Below are positions 23,270 to 34,936 of a stretch of 64,000 nt of DNA, one piece after another. Source of the stretch: Brachypterus glaber (lineage: Eukaryota > Arthropoda > Insecta > Coleoptera > Kateretidae); the NCBI GenBank assembly GCA_958510825.1, contig OY294047.1, forward strand, positions 50,389,365 to 50,453,364, read 5' to 3'. The notes beneath the pieces were generated by a model, which worked only from the letters and a program-made list of their open reading frames with translations, did not search any database and had not been told where the DNA came from. Every line of letters starts with the position of its first letter. Position 1 is the first letter of the stretch. The position numbers were made by a program, and so were the translations under genes.

Positions 23270-24240
23270 ATTATTGTAGCCATCTATTTTTTTAGTGTTT
23301 TTAAATTACTTATTTTAGGATTACTCCAACAACTTCAAAATTTTCTAAGCCCCAAACTAACTAAAAAGAATGATAAAATCAAGTAAAGCTGATCTTGTTT
23401 AAAAACTACAGCTACTAAAATAAGGATTTTAAACTTCTTGAAAATAAGAAAGTAAAATTATATTCCAAGAATTGGGAAAAATAGGTATTATTATTTTTTC
23501 GTTTCTTTCCTTATCTATGCAAAAAACGTAACGCATCCATTAGATTAAGTGACATTTTAATGTGTTTTATTGCGGTCTGTAGGTAAAATAAATGTTTATC
23601 AAAGGAGGAACAGAATAAATTAAAAACCTCAGTTTTCTTGACATGAGGTCTACAATTTATCGCACCTTCGTGAATACTAATAATAAAATCTTAAAAAATC
23701 AAGCCCAAATCTATTTGTCAAGCATGCTAGCATGATTTTTTTTCTCTCTCTTACATATTTCACAATAAAAAAACTAATTTTTCATTATTTAAAAAAAATG
23801 TTTAATTAAAATACAAAACTAAATAAAACATTATTTAAATTAAATTTATATATTTTATGCAATTGACATGTATTTAAATTACTTTCAACACCTACTGTAA
23901 CAGAGGACTGTAATTTATTTACGGTGTTTATTTTTCCAAAGTGGACATTGCTCATTTTAGGATGACTCCATGCAGCGGCGGTTTTTTTACAACCACCGTT
24001 AACGTAGACGTTTGGTGTAAAATAGACTGCAAACTTTTTAAGTGTTTATTCTACATACAAAATATTCTAAATATTTGAAAAAATAATAAAATAAAATATA
24101 CAAAATACTTGAAAAGGTCCTAAAAAGTTTAATAAAATCCATGGTATTTCCAAAAATCAAAGTTTATTATGCCATGGCATGTCAGTTTTCTCCTTAGTCT
24201 TATCTACTTGAGTAGTTTTAAATGTAATATTGGAGTCAAA
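23270..24240. other. Unassigned AT-rich DNA
   Basis: No recognisable gene, RNA or element end. Confidence 0.5.
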
Positions 24241-24489
24241 AGGGGTTTAAATTACTTTTTTGCACGACCAAGACTAAAACTTAATTTTACGCTTTCATTT
24301 TCGGGACTAAACTTGCCGTTTTTCTCCCAAGGGAATAAAAATCACCGCAACCTTGATAATATTAGAATATTTTACTTAGGTACTATGTGCATATGTGCTT
24401 TACTGGTACAAAAATTAGGTTTGGTGATATTTTGTAATAAATTAGCGATTCAAACTAATTTATTTGATTTTGACAAAGAAAACCTTTAA
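24169..24489 (+). CDS. Possible ORF of family iii repeat (unknown)
   Basis: A 106-codon frame in copy A contains FFARPRLKLNFTLSFSGLNL, PFFSQGNKNH and ALLVQKLGLV. Copy B keeps the frame for 94 codons (46683-46967, minus strand) with a net 12-bp in-frame difference. Copy C keeps it except for one TAA. Frame retention in three diverged copies is mildly suggestive, but part of the reading overlaps the TTTTTTGC box and a GGGACTAAAC arm, which are conserved for other reasons. There is no known domain. Confidence 0.2.
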   Translation: MPWHVSFLLSLIYLSSFKCNIGVKRGLNYFFARPRLKLNFTLSFSGLNLPFFSQGNKNHRNLDNIRIFYLGTMCICALLVQKLGLVIFCNKLAIQTNLFDFDKENL

Positions 24490-24860
24490 AAATAACATTG
24501 TTATAACAATTTATACATTACTTAAAATTTATCATCTTCGTCCATTTTTTTGAACTGACGTTTGTGTCAACCATATTAAAAAATGATTGAAATCGCGATA
24601 GCCGTGAAACTGACAGGCATCTTGATTAAATTACGAAAATAAAACAACCGATTTTAGACGCATGGTTTTTAATTTTAATTTTATCTACCTACCTAAATTA
24701 TACTTGGTCCTGCAAAAAATAGTGTATATACCTCAGGACTAAACGTGGCTGTTTTAGTCCCTTGAATTTCTGTTTCCCTCGCTCGCTACGCTCGCTCAGG
24801 AAACACTCATACAGCGGGACTAAAACAGCCAGTTTAGTCCCTGGGTATATAAATAACTAA
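24240..24860 (-). repeat. Palindrome-ended repeat, family iii, copy A
   Basis: The palindrome is at ~24727-24850: GGACTAAACGTGGCTGTTTT and its complement, with apex CGCTCGCTACGCTCGCTC. The far end (24245-24275) has TTTTTTGCACGACC, inverse of the GGTCCTGCAAAAAATAGTG box next to the palindrome. Copies B (46306-46915) and C (52882-53487) are in the opposite orientation. A ~100-codon frame inside is discussed as a separate entry. Confidence 0.8.
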
Positions 24861-25037
24861 CCTATACTGTAAAATTAAATTAATAGTATACTATTTTTTC
24901 TGAGTAATTTTTACAAACAAAGACATGTAATTGAGGTAATTTGTATTGCTTGTATTAAAAATGGCAAAACATCCACAGGATGCCATATCAGAAAATTATT
25001 CCATTTTCCAACTAGGACAAACTAACTTATTAAAAGG

Positions 25038-25759
25038 TAGGCTTGCCATACGTCCGTATTTAGTACGGACAGTCTGTATTTTCGATGCTCTGTCCGTATT
25101 AAAATTTTTGTCCGTAAAATGTTCGTATTAAACACGTTGTCCGTATCTTGTCCGTATTTTAAACATAAAAAATAGGTGTTAAGAAATCCCTCGAGCTGGT
25201 AAATTAAAATAGTTTGGATTTTATACCTACTAAAAGTAGTACTTTTATAATCAAAGTTGTCATAAAAAATAAAAAATATTTTCTTTGAGTATATTTTTAA
25301 TAATAAATATCAATGGCCTTAGTCTGATTTTTTTGGGGGTCGCGCGTAAATTTTTCAGCAGGAACACTAAAATTTAAAAAATAAATAAACAAATTTGTGT
25401 AAAATTAAGCAAAAAATCGCCTGCGGCGCTTTTCCTTTGGCTTTTTCACCATCATAAGACCTTTTTCGGTGGCGCCCAAATCCATTTGGGAAAGGGGGGA
25501 GGGACAAATCCTTTTTTTTAGTAAAAAAATGTAACTTTTATTATACCATTATAATTATTGGACAAAAAAAATTATAAAGAGCCCTGTGCACCACGCCGCC
25601 CCCTTAGGTCCTTTATCACTGATGATAATCAACTTTTCCTTTCAACTATAAAAAAAATGTCCATATTTAAAAAAAAATGGCCTTTATCACTGATGATAAT
25701 CAACTATACAAAAAATAAAAAATGTCCGTATTTTGAACAAAAAAAATATGGCAAGCCTA
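25038..25759. mobile_element. 722-bp non-autonomous hAT-like element beside nAChR exon
   Basis: Tips TAGGCTTGCCATA and TATGGCAAGCCTA are bounded by an exact 8-bp duplication TTAAAAGG (25030-25037, 25760-25767). TAGG.TTGCCA tips and an 8-bp TSD are typical of hAT elements. Subterminal GTCCGTATT motifs are repeated on the left. On the right, CCTTTATCACTGATGATAAT occurs twice (25610, 25680). Only 14 bp separate the right TSD from the splice donor GT of the exon at 25784-25964. Confidence 0.9.
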
Positions 25760-25783
25760 TTAAAAGGTTATAAAAAAGTTTAC

Positions 25784-25964
25784 CTGGAAGCCATCGTACG
25801 TCCAGGATCCAAACTTCATTACGCACGTTTGTTCGTCGAACGGGAAGTATTCCACGTCTATCTCGCACGAGGACTTATAAATGGCCGGCGGTTTCCATTC
25901 GACCCGGCCCGTGTAATTTAGGGTCGCTTTCGTGGCCAACGTGACTTCGAAGTTGCCGTCTGCA
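25784..25964 (-). CDS. nAChR alpha subunit exon: loop E, Cys loop, loop B
   Basis: The 181-bp exon encodes one split codon plus 60 residues starting [19 protein letters not shown] and ending GSWTYDGFQ. Acceptor TTTTAATTGCAG precedes T25964; donor GTAAAC follows at 25783 and below. The Cys loop is C-x13-C within [15 protein letters not shown], and WTYDG is agonist-binding loop B. Entry phase joins AA from the previous exon with T to give Asn (YNN/ADG); the exit is phase 0. The product is a subunit of the pentameric acetylcholine-gated cation channel of insect neurons. Sequence is closest in memory to Drosophila alpha2 (alpha1/alpha2 group); the numbering of the subunit is an inference. Confidence 0.95.
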
Positions 25965-26899
25965 CTGCAATTAAAATCTTTTTTAAACCAAAATACTGCT
26001 GAGGCCAGCAAGAAAACTGTAATATATTTTTAGGAAGCATAAAAACATACATGAAAAGAGATAAAAAAGCCAAAATTGGTAAAGTTACTTTATAAACGTA
26101 GAATATAAATTACAACCACTTCAAATAATTTGATTAAGGACAATTAAAAAATGGAAAGTTATAAATTTAACTTTTTTTAGGTATTCTGACTTAAATAGTT
26201 TTCTAATTTTATTGTGGCCAGGTCTTTAGTCCAGGGGGCTAAAGGGGACTGTCCCTAAAAAATTAAGACCCATGCAACCAGTAAAATAAAATATTATTTG
26301 GATGAAATACTAAACATTTTAAGATTTTTTTATTAGCCCTTTCTGGTGAGGATGCTAGACTTTTTTCCTGGCTATATGTCTGACTTGACGTTGACTGAGT
26401 TTTACAAAGACGACACAGAAATATCGTACTAGTCGTGTTTAATTTTCAGCATCAAGTGTTTTAGTATAGTTATTTATTTATTTGCTATCTTAGATATGCC
26501 CTGGATTCCATTTTATATGTTTTATAGTGATTGTATGGATGATGTGCAGTAAAATGACGAACATGTGAAGATTATATTGGAGTAAGAAGTGAATTTTATG
26601 TTTTTTAATAATTTATAATGCTGATAAATTTTGATTTGGAAGCAACGAACACGTGAAGTAGTTTTTATACGTACAGAATTTGTTATATACTAGCGCATGC
26701 GCAAATATATTTACAAATTAGGAAAAATAGCGTTGTCAACAGAACGTATCTGGGGACACATTATCCAGACCACTTCACCAAGTGACCCATTCTTCTAGAA
26801 TAATATAAATACAAATTTATATTGAGATGGCTTAATTCTATGAAAAGGCCATTAATGTAAAAAAGACGAAAAAGAAATATCGTACTACTGCGTCTCTGG

Positions 26900-27131
26900 C
26901 AACGAACTAACAACTCTTCTCTCTAGAATACGCATACGCCAAGATCTCGGTTTTTTTTGTAAACAAATAGTATGTATATTCAGGCCTGAACAATAACAAT
27001 TACCAGTAACTGCTATTGTTGTCTCTGTTAGAACAAAGCTGTCCGAGTAAGACAGAAAAATGTATATGTTTTCTACGTTTTTTCAGTTTTTACAAATGAA
27101 ATGCCTATTCTAGAGAGAAGAGTTATTAGTT
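26900..27131. mobile_element. 250-bp hAT-like MITE, right tip lost
   Basis: The left tip CAACGAACTAACAACTC is intact. The right arm stops at GAGTTATTAGTT, lacking the final CGTTG, and abuts another repeat beginning CTAGACTACGTTTACACG. No TSD is visible. Confidence 0.8.
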
Positions 27132-27392
27132 CTAGACTACGTTTACACGATAAACAATTACCGTAGTTATTATACGGTATTTCTTAACATCTATTAAATC
27201 CAAAGCGTTTACACACAATAACCAAAATAAGTATCTAAAATAATTCTAACGTTTAGAAAAAAAACATCACCACCTAGAAAAGTTGCTGCTATAATTGGGT
27301 ATTTAGTTTTTTCGCCTAAAGTTGTCAGTTTCGGTATTTGTAAATCTTCACCGTTTCCACTGCCTTTATCACAGCTAAAGACACATCCAGAG

Positions 27393-27510
27393 CTCGAATA
27401 ACAGGCATAATACATAAGAACGCGATACCGTGATTGACTTACAAGATACATGACGGCACATCAAGCCAATCGCGGCATCGCATACTTATGTATTATGCTT
27501 GTAATGGGAG
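27393..27510. repeat. Short foldback, ACATAAGAAcGCGAT family
   Basis: The left arm GCATAATACATAAGAACGCG pairs with the right arm around CGCATACTTATGTATTATGC, with a small loop around TGACGGCACATCAAGCC. Homologous foldbacks lie at 30977-31105 and (one arm) 12645-12690. Confidence 0.7.
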
Positions 27511-28077
27511 CCTGTGGATGTGCCCCCTAAGTCCCGATTATTAACTCTAAAACCACTGTTGTAAATACCGCACAAAAGTGCGTTCACACGAGGTTAAATA
27601 CCGATTAAACATAGTGATAAATATTTGCGACATAGACACCTAATTCAAGATAACTTATCTTAGATAAGGCACACTGTGAAATATTAATAAAAAAATATGT
27701 CGATCTAAAGATTTTACAGTTACTGTGTATTTTTCTCTTGCATTCTTCTCCAACCCATGTTTTGCTTAATTGGACCAATTATACATGCAAAACTTTACAG
27801 ATTTTACGTCTATAAAACAGTGAATATAATTTTGATTAATGTTGTGCCCTGAAATTAAGCCGATTTACATAACAAGATGTTAAAAAAATTACATTTTTGA
27901 AACGGACAATTATCTAATTTTTTTATGTTTTACAGTTAATGATCTCTTACTGCAAATCAAGATAACTGGAGGAACTAGTTCCCTGGTGTCATCAGCCTTT
28001 GAGGCTAGTAACCAGCAAAAAACATATATAATATGTAACCAGAGGCCGCCACGCTATAAGCGGCTGTCAAATTGAAC

Positions 28078-28321
28078 CAACGAACTAATAACTCTTCTCT
28101 AGAATAGGCATTTCATTTGTAAAAACTGACAAAAACGTAGCCAACATATACATTTGTCTGTCTTACTCGCACAGATTTGTTCTAACAGAGACAACAATAA
28201 CAGTTACTGGTAATTGTTATTGTTCAGGCCTGAATATACCTACTATTTGTTTACAAACAATGTTGGCGATACTTTATATTAACGGTATGCGTATTCTAGA
28301 GAGAAGAGTTTCAGTTAGTTG
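28078..28321. mobile_element. 250-bp hAT-like MITE with 8-bp TSD (AATTGAAC)
   Basis: CAACGAACTAATAACTCTTC at the left; the right tip CAGTTAGTTG is slightly diverged. Exact AATTGAAC at 28070-28077 and 28322-28329. It is inserted in one arm of foldback L. Confidence 0.9.
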
Positions 28322-28353
28322 AATTGAACTGAAAATGCTAAAACGGCCATATA

Positions 28354-29527
28354 CACGGTGTATTTGAAATAGCGTCGGAAATTTTAACAGATGATTCTAC
28401 ATCATAAAATATGACAACAAGTTCTCATAAACATATGTCTAAAAATGCGTCATAAGGGAGCTACGCGCCTTTGAAAGTGGCTAAAAAAAACGGTTTTTAT
28501 TTAATATCTCAGGAACCCTTTGAGATATATCAACGAAGTTTTGCACCTCAACTAATCCTACCAAGGCCCGTTTTTATGTGTTATTTTCATGTACTTATTT
28601 CAACCAGGGGTGTGCGAAACGGAGGGGGCTTATCAGTTTTTTGTCCCAAACTTTTTTCTGTGTAACTTTTTTGCAATTTTATTTTTGAAATATGATTGCT
28701 CAGGTCAAAATACATAAAAATGGTACTCTTATTGTAATACTCTAGGATTAACCGTTTTCGAGAAAAATTAATTTGAAGGTGAAATTCCACGGTTCGAGGA
28801 CGAAAAATTAAATACTAAAATGTTGAAAACCAAAATTTTAGTAATGCAGGGCGAATGTACATTAAAAACTAAAAAAAAAACCTCATATACAGGTACTTCC
28901 AAAAATCAATCCTAATGGAGCTATGGTCTCCTAAATATGCACCATTTTTAAAGGGCTATGGTAGCTTTAAAAGCGTTTTTTCGACCTACATGTATGGAAA
29001 CTTTTTTTCTTAGTTTTTGATGTAGAATAACATTGCATCATTAAAATTTTGGTTTTCGACATTTTCGTATTTAATTTTTCGTCCTCGAACCGTAAAATGT
29101 CACCTTCAAATGAACTTTTCTCGAAAACGGTTAATCCTACAGTATTACAACAAGAGTACCTTTTTTATGTATTTTGACTTTTTTATGATATTTAAAAAAT
29201 AAAATTGCAAAAAAGTTACACAGAAAAAAGTTTGGGACAAAAAACTGATCAGGCCCCCCCGTTTCGCACACCCCTGGTTTAAATAAGTACGTGAAAATGA
29301 CATACAAAGATGGGCCTTATTACGATTAATTTACTTGCAAAAACTCGTTAACATATCTCAAAGGGTTCCTGAGTTATTAAATAAAAACCGATTTTTTTAG
29401 CCAATTTCAAAGAGGCATAGCTCCCTTATGACGCATTTTTAGACATATGTTTATAGGAAATTTTTGTCATATTTTATCATGTAGAATCACCTGTTAGAAT
29501 TTCCTACCCTATTTCAAATACACCCTG
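28354..29527. mobile_element. 1.17-kb foldback MITE E, copy 1
   Basis: TA-CACGGTG and CACCCTG-TA tips, with ~570-bp inverted arms running to the middle. Marker blocks occurring in both arms are CATATGTCTAAAAATGCGTC, AACCAGGGGTGTGCGAAAC, GTTTGGGACAAAAAACTGAT and TTCGAGGACGAAAAATTAAA. Open frames on either strand are arm artefacts. Copy 2 is at 31961-33130. Confidence 0.88.
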
Positions 29528-30976
29528 TATATAATATTATATATGATAATTTTGGTCAGTTATTAAAACTGTTCACTTTTAAAATTAAACGTGTTAACAT
29601 TACCTCCAAATATGGTCGTTTCAGCAATTTTCATTTCGATTTGACGGCCGCTTATAGCGTGGCTGCCCCTGGTTCCTAGCCTCAAAGACTGACTTAGTGC
29701 AGGTACGAGGGCTAAAGCCTCCATATATCTTGCTGCAAATCAAAATATCCGAAGGCTTTAAAGCCTTCGGATATTTTGAAACTAGTTCCTAAATAGGAAC
29801 TAGTTTCTCCAGTCATTTTTCTGCAAATATATTAAAATATGTATGATACTAGGAGACATTCATAAAGTATGTCACGCTTTTTGTCATTGTCATTGTCGTC
29901 ACGTAGAATTTTTATACACAAAACAAAGGTATCAGGTATATTAGATAAAACTTTGCTCATAAAAGTACATAAAATTAATTTGAATAAATTTCAAGGATTA
30001 GAATAAAAATTTATATAACCATATTTTTCGTAAAATCACATTGCTCTAGACACCCCTTCCCCCTTATCACAAAGTGTAACACTATAGACGTCCCCCAAGG
30101 GTGAAAAATACTGTTTTTAAGGCAATACGGAGATTTCCAGCCGAGCTCAGCGACCCAGGTAGCGTCACGACATTTTAAGGGCGTAAAAAGATAACAATGT
30201 CATGGGTAAAATAAAGTAATAATAAACTACATTTTGAGAAAAATTAATGTTTTAAAAAACTTGCAAAACCTTCATTTTAAGTTTTTTTTTTGTAATTTTA
30301 CTAAAACTTTACATGTAAATTGTGATGTGACATTTAAACTACTTTTGCGGATTTTGATTGAAGAAGTTCGTCAAGAAACATGAGAAATGAGGAAAAAACA
30401 GGACAATTTTTTTGATGATAATATTTCGAAACTTTCTGGTTTTGCGGGTATAAAAAAATTCCCAGTAGTTACAGGTTTAGGCTTTATGCGTTAAAGGATT
30501 TAACGTGTTTTCAATTTATTTTAGTTAAATAAAAGTACATTGTCCAGTAAGCTCACTGAACCATTTTTTTTGTTTCTTTTTTTATGAACTGGATACGATA
30601 TGAAAAAATATTGTAACAGCTTAAAGTAATATATATTACGGTAACGTATATTTCGGTTTTTATTTAGACAGAACAAGATTTATTATGGATTTTAAAATAG
30701 ATAAATTGCTAAATAAAAACGAGAATTTATTTTGATTAACATTTAATATAGAAAAGTTTAATTCACCAAAAATTAATTTATTATAAATTAACAATAAACT
30801 TTAAATTTATTGTAGTTATAAAATATTATTTTATTTAAACAAATATTAAACTATAAAGGTTTTAAATTATAAAATTAAATATTAGGTCTCCATACACGTT
30901 AAAGATTTGTAAAAGAAATGTCCGCCAAGTACTATTTGTCGCTATAATTATACCTATAATCGGTGCATCTATTAAG

Positions 30977-31105
30977 GCCTATTCAGAAGCTTGCATAGGA
31001 ACATAATACATAAGAATGCGATGCCGTGATTGGCTTACACAATGCATGGCGGCACATCAAGCCAATCACCGCATAGCATTTTTATGTATTCGTTCTTATG
31101 CGAAT
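30977..31105. repeat. Short foldback, ACATAAGAAtGCGAT family
   Basis: Arms GAACATAATACATAAGAATG and its complement around TTTTTATGTATTCGTTCTTA; the loop contains CATGGCGGCACATCAAGCC as at 27450. Confidence 0.75.
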
Positions 31106-31690
31106 AGTCCATTACCTGCAAATCATTTTTTTTTGTGTTAGCAAGCATACACGTGAAATTTGTCTGTATGTATCTGTCATCGTAAACGATTAAATTATAT
31201 TAAATTTTTGCACAAATATTTTAACAGTTTTTTGCTTTTTCCAAAAACTATTTTAAGCGAGAAACTGTGCTAAGAAAGATATGGTCCGATGTTCTTGAAA
31301 TTTGGACCATATCTTGACTTGAAAATTCCAAGTCTAATTTAAAGCTTTCTTTGCGTGTGAATTTTTTATATATTGCTTTCAAAAAACGGATAAAAAATAA
31401 CTTATTTTTTTTGGCCACATGGCTCCTGTTTATTACACAGCTTTGTAAAACGGTTAAAACACTAGCTTGCTTGCCTTATTTTAAACGACAGTTAAGTTTT
31501 CCACAGGACTACTTATTGCCTTATCTATTTATCTATCTATTTAATATACAAAACTATTGTCCTCCGTGACGGAAAGGATTTTTCAAAAAATTCCCTGCGT
31601 GTATGCGCACCTATTTCTATTTATACGGTGCGTAAATCCTGGGGCATTAAAAGCATTCAGTAAGGATATTACGGGATAATCAAGTACCTA
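31105..31690. other. Intronic DNA before loop A exon
   Basis: A short hairpin occurs near 31280-31320 (GATATGGTCC / GGACCATATC). The 72-codon frame at 31351-31569 shows no domain. Nothing else recognised. Confidence 0.4.
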
Positions 31691-31691
31691 C

Positions 31692-31801
31692 TTATTGTAA
31701 AGCACGATGTCAGGCCTCCAAATGTGATCGGAGGGAACATGGAGCATTTCGACGCCGCCATATTCCTTAGGGTCCCATTTCAACTTGTAGTCGTACCAAC
31801 T
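31692..31801 (-). CDS. nAChR alpha subunit exon: loop D/loop A
   Basis: This is the 110-bp exon, the same size as the corresponding exon in other insect alpha subunits. It encodes [16 protein letters not shown] and [20 protein letters not shown] plus the first two bases (AA) of the next Asn. Acceptor ATTATTCCAG precedes A31801; donor GTAGGT lies at 31691 and below. [10 protein letters not shown] is loop A of the acetylcholine site. Entry is phase 0 after ...WVEQ, and the exit phase matches the exon at 25784-25964 exactly. Foldback copy 2 starts 160 bp upstream in the intron. Confidence 0.95.
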
Positions 31802-31960
31802 CTGGAATAATATAACTGTTTTAATTATTTCATTAGAGTAGTGAGTGAAAGTTTTAATAAAAGGTATTTTTTTTAATTATACCGGGTGAGTTTTATTTAT
31901 GTCCACCCCCAAACAGTAAGATTAATCTTCATTCGATAAAAACGAAACTTTGGTGATATA

Positions 31961-33130
31961 CAGGGTGAAATAGGGTCGGAAATTTTAACAGGTGATTCTA
32001 CATGATAAAATTTGACAAAAAGTTCCTATAAACATATGTCTAAAAATGCGTCATAAGGGAGCTACGCCCCTTTGAAATTGGCTAAAACAATCGGTTTTTA
32101 TTTAATAACTCAGGAACCCTTTGAGATATATTAACGAGGTTTTGCACGTGAATTAATCCTAATAAGGCCCATCTTTGTATGTAATTTTCACGTACTTATT
32201 TAAACCAGGGGTGTGCGAAAAGGGGGGTCCTTATCAGTTTTTTGTCCCAAACTTTTTTCTGTGTAACTTTTTTGCAATTTTATTTTTAAAATATGATTCC
32301 TCAGGTCAAAATACATAAAAAAAGGTACTCTTGTTGTAATACTGTAGGATTAACCGTTTTCGAGAAAAGTTAATTTGAAGGTGAAATTTCACTGTTCGAG
32401 GACGAAAAATTAAATACTAAAATGTCGAAAACCAAAATTTTAATGATGCAATGTTATTCTACATCAAAAGCTAAGAAAAAAAGTTCCCATACATGTAGGT
32501 CGAAAAAACGCTTTTAAAGCTACCATAGCCCTTTAAAAATGGTGCATATTTAGGAGACCATAGCTCCATTAGGATTCATTTTTGGAAGTACCTGTATATG
32601 CGGTTTTTTTCTTAGTTTTTAATGTACATTCGCCCTGCATCATTAAAATTTTGGTTTTCAACATTTTAGTATTTAATTTTTCGTCCTCGAACCGTGGAAT
32701 TTCACCTTCAAATGAATTTTTCTCGAAAACGATTAATCCTACAGTATTACAACAAGAGTACCTTTTTTATGTATTTTGACCTGGGGAATCATATTTCAAA
32801 AATAAAAATGCAAAAAAGTTACACAGAAAAAAGTTTGGGACAAAAAACTGATAAGCCCCCCCCGTTTCGCACACCCCTGGTTTAAATAAGTACGTGAAAA
32901 TTACATACAAATATGGGCCTTATTAGGATTAATTCACGTGCAAAACCTCGTTAATATATCTCAAAGGGTTCCTGAGTTATTAAATAAAAACCGATTTTTT
33001 TAGCCACTTTCAAAGGGGCGTAGCTCCCTTATGACGTATTTTTAGACATATGTTTATAGGAACATTTTGTCATTTTTTATGATGTAAAACCATCTGTTAA
33101 AATTTCCGACCCTATTTCAAATACACCGTG
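31961..33130. mobile_element. 1.17-kb foldback MITE E, copy 2
   Basis: TA-CAGGGTG and CACCGTG-TA tips. Same structure and length as 28354-29527, but lacking the TATTTG next to the left tip. The copies are close to identical over most of their length. Confidence 0.88.
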
Positions 33131-33349
33131 TATATATAATTTTATTTTGGCCATAAAATGGCTAAATTATTTTTTTTTGTTTTTCCGGAAGTGGCATAAA
33201 TATGTTTTTTTTTTTAATTAAAATTAAAATTTATTAAAATGCCTAAACTAATAGTCCTACAATAAAAATGATTACATATATTTTTGTAGGGAATTAAACA
33301 TTATTTTCATTTATGCAAAAAAAATTGTCTACAATAAATAATAAGTGTG

Positions 33350-33600
33350 AAAATTATAGTTTTTGTCTATTTTGCCCCCCTTGCCGTAGGCTAATGTTAA
33401 CCATCTTTTATGTGACACAAATAGAAAAGGTCCTGAATATTTGGTTAAAGCATTTTTCAAATCGGACATTTCGTTAAAAAGTTTACATACAGACAGACAT
33501 TTTTCTCGACGTTTCATGACATTCTTAAGCCGAAAATGCAAAAAAAAAATGATTTTTCGGTCGATTTTAACAACGGTGGTTCACACCAGTAAAAAGTAAA
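33350..33600 (-). repeat. Fragment of foldback J
   Basis: It shares CCTGAATATTTGG-like, AAATCGGACATTTCGTTAAA, CAGACAGACATTTTTCTCGACGTT-type and ATTTTTCGGTCGA blocks with one arm of the element at 18178-19080. Confidence 0.65.
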
Positions 33601-34078
33601 AAAAAAACAATCAGTTTTTTATAAATAGAATTTTTGGCTGATTTCAAAAATTTAAAAAATTACAGGGTGATCCATTAAAAAAACATATTTATTCCGTGCG
33701 AGACCTAAAGTCCGCCAATAGCCCATGTAAAATTATAAAAATTACCAATGTTTCGTTTTTGGACAGTTAAAAAAAAAAGATTTTTAGTCCCAAGAAATGA
33801 AGGCTGTTTACCTCAGGAAAATCCAAAAGTTCTGAAAGTTGGTAGAGGTTTAGTTTAGACATTCATGATAAGCTTTTTATTAAAAGGAAACTTATAAAAT
33901 TCTCTACAAAATACTTGTTTAAAACTTTTTCTAACTTACTAAGTTTTTAAGTAAATGAGTAATTTGTCAAAAATCATGCCGATATCTTTATTTTAAGGAA
34001 CAGGTTTGAAGTTATTTGCAAATAGCTTCTTAACGGCCAATATTTAAAAAAAAAATAAGATACGCGTTATGAATAGTA

Positions 34079-34574
34079 CAGAGCAGTCCAAAAGTCACCC
34101 CTCCCTCTTAACTTTTGAACCAGTTGAGATATCGAACTATCTTTTTGCATATATTTCATATTTTTTATATTTTTAAACATTTTTTGGGAAGGTTTAAAAT
34201 AGAGTTGAAAATGGGTATTTTTGTCAAAATTTCTTTAAAAAAATCAAACAAATTTCGAAAAATTACTTATTTTACGTTGCAAAAACGTAAACTTATTTTA
34301 ATTTATATAAATAAAATTTACAAAAAACAATTTTTAGCAAAAAAAATATATACAGTTAAATAGAGAATTTTATAAGCTTTAAAATAATATATCACACGGC
34401 TCCTCTTTCCATTAAAAATTCCACCTATGCCCCCTGTTCACATTTTAAGAGCTGAAAATATCAAATGTATGAGAAAATATAGTTTGGATTTTCTTATTTA
34501 AGTAGTCCAAATATGAAGTCGATATCTTAACTCGTTCAAAAGTTAAGAGGGGGGGTGACTTTAGGACCGCACTG
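34079..34574. mobile_element. 496-bp TA-flanked foldback MITE
   Basis: Tips CAGAGCAGTCC and GGACCGCACTG, with TA outside each (34077-34078, 34575-34576). The subterminal inverted block is AAAAGTCACCCCTCCCTCTT against AAGAGGGGGGGTGACTTT, then TTTTGAAC / GTTCAAAA and GATATCGA / TCGATATC. The 82-codon frame inside (34115-34363) is K/I/F-rich AT sequence, not a gene. Confidence 0.85.
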
Positions 34575-34936
34575 TATAATAAGTATCTTAGAAACAATTT
34601 TCTTATAAAAATCACACAACAATTTGATTTGGTGATTCCCTTAAGGATTTAAGCAAGTCGGTGCTATGACGTGAGCTCATCGAAGCGTATTATTTAGTAC
34701 AGGAAGCTAAATTTGATCTAACATTTACCTTCATATGGAAATACAAGTCTGTAGGGAATTTATCTATCTTGTGTATAAATAAAAGATGGATTATTATTTT
34801 TGAACGACTATAGACGTAAAAAAGAAGACACCCAAAGGCTTAAAAAATCTGTAAAAACATATGCCACGTTTACACCATAAAAAACTATCGTAGTTATAAA
34901 TACTGTAATTCTTAATATCCATAAATTTCATTTAAA

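Larger units (their letters stand above)
27990..29720. mobile_element. Foldback L containing two nested MITEs
   Basis: Outer arms 28037-28077 plus 28322-28353 (GCCACGCTATAAGCGGC, GCTAAAACGGCCATAT) pair with 29610-29674 (ATATGGTCGTTTCAGC, GGCCGCTTATAGCGTGGC). The left arm is split by a 250-bp MITE (28078-28321), and the centre is occupied by a 1.17-kb foldback (28354-29527). GGAACTAGTTCC palindromes lie just outside at 27972 and 29795. Confidence 0.75.
25965..31691 (-). other. nAChR intron (~5.7 kb) between loop A and Cys-loop exons
   Basis: The intron runs from donor GTAGGT (31691 downward) to acceptor TTTTAATTGCAG (ending 25965). It contains a MITE (26900-27131), two short foldbacks and the nested foldback 27990-29720. 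The remaining AT-rich DNA at 25970-26890 and 29830-30970 shows no recognisable feature. Confidence 0.85.

Noticed and set aside
24390..24860. Viral (parvovirus-like) terminal repeat
   Set aside because: The GAGCGAGCG apex and nested palindrome recall such termini, but no viral coding sequence is present and the copies behave as dispersed repeats. Mentioned only as an analogy.
25760..26011. Start codon at 26011 for an 83-residue protein
   Set aside because: The ATG lies in the intron upstream of a clear acceptor. The coding part is the exon 25784-25964.
27209..27451. 80-codon minus-strand ORF
   Set aside because: The C-terminal half is repeat sequence, the N-terminal part is a foldback arm, and there is no recognised domain or splice context.
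28471..32885. Small ORFs such as 28471-28665, 28587-28790 and 32694-32885
   Set aside because: All are readings of the two arms of foldback E and recur on both strands because of symmetry.
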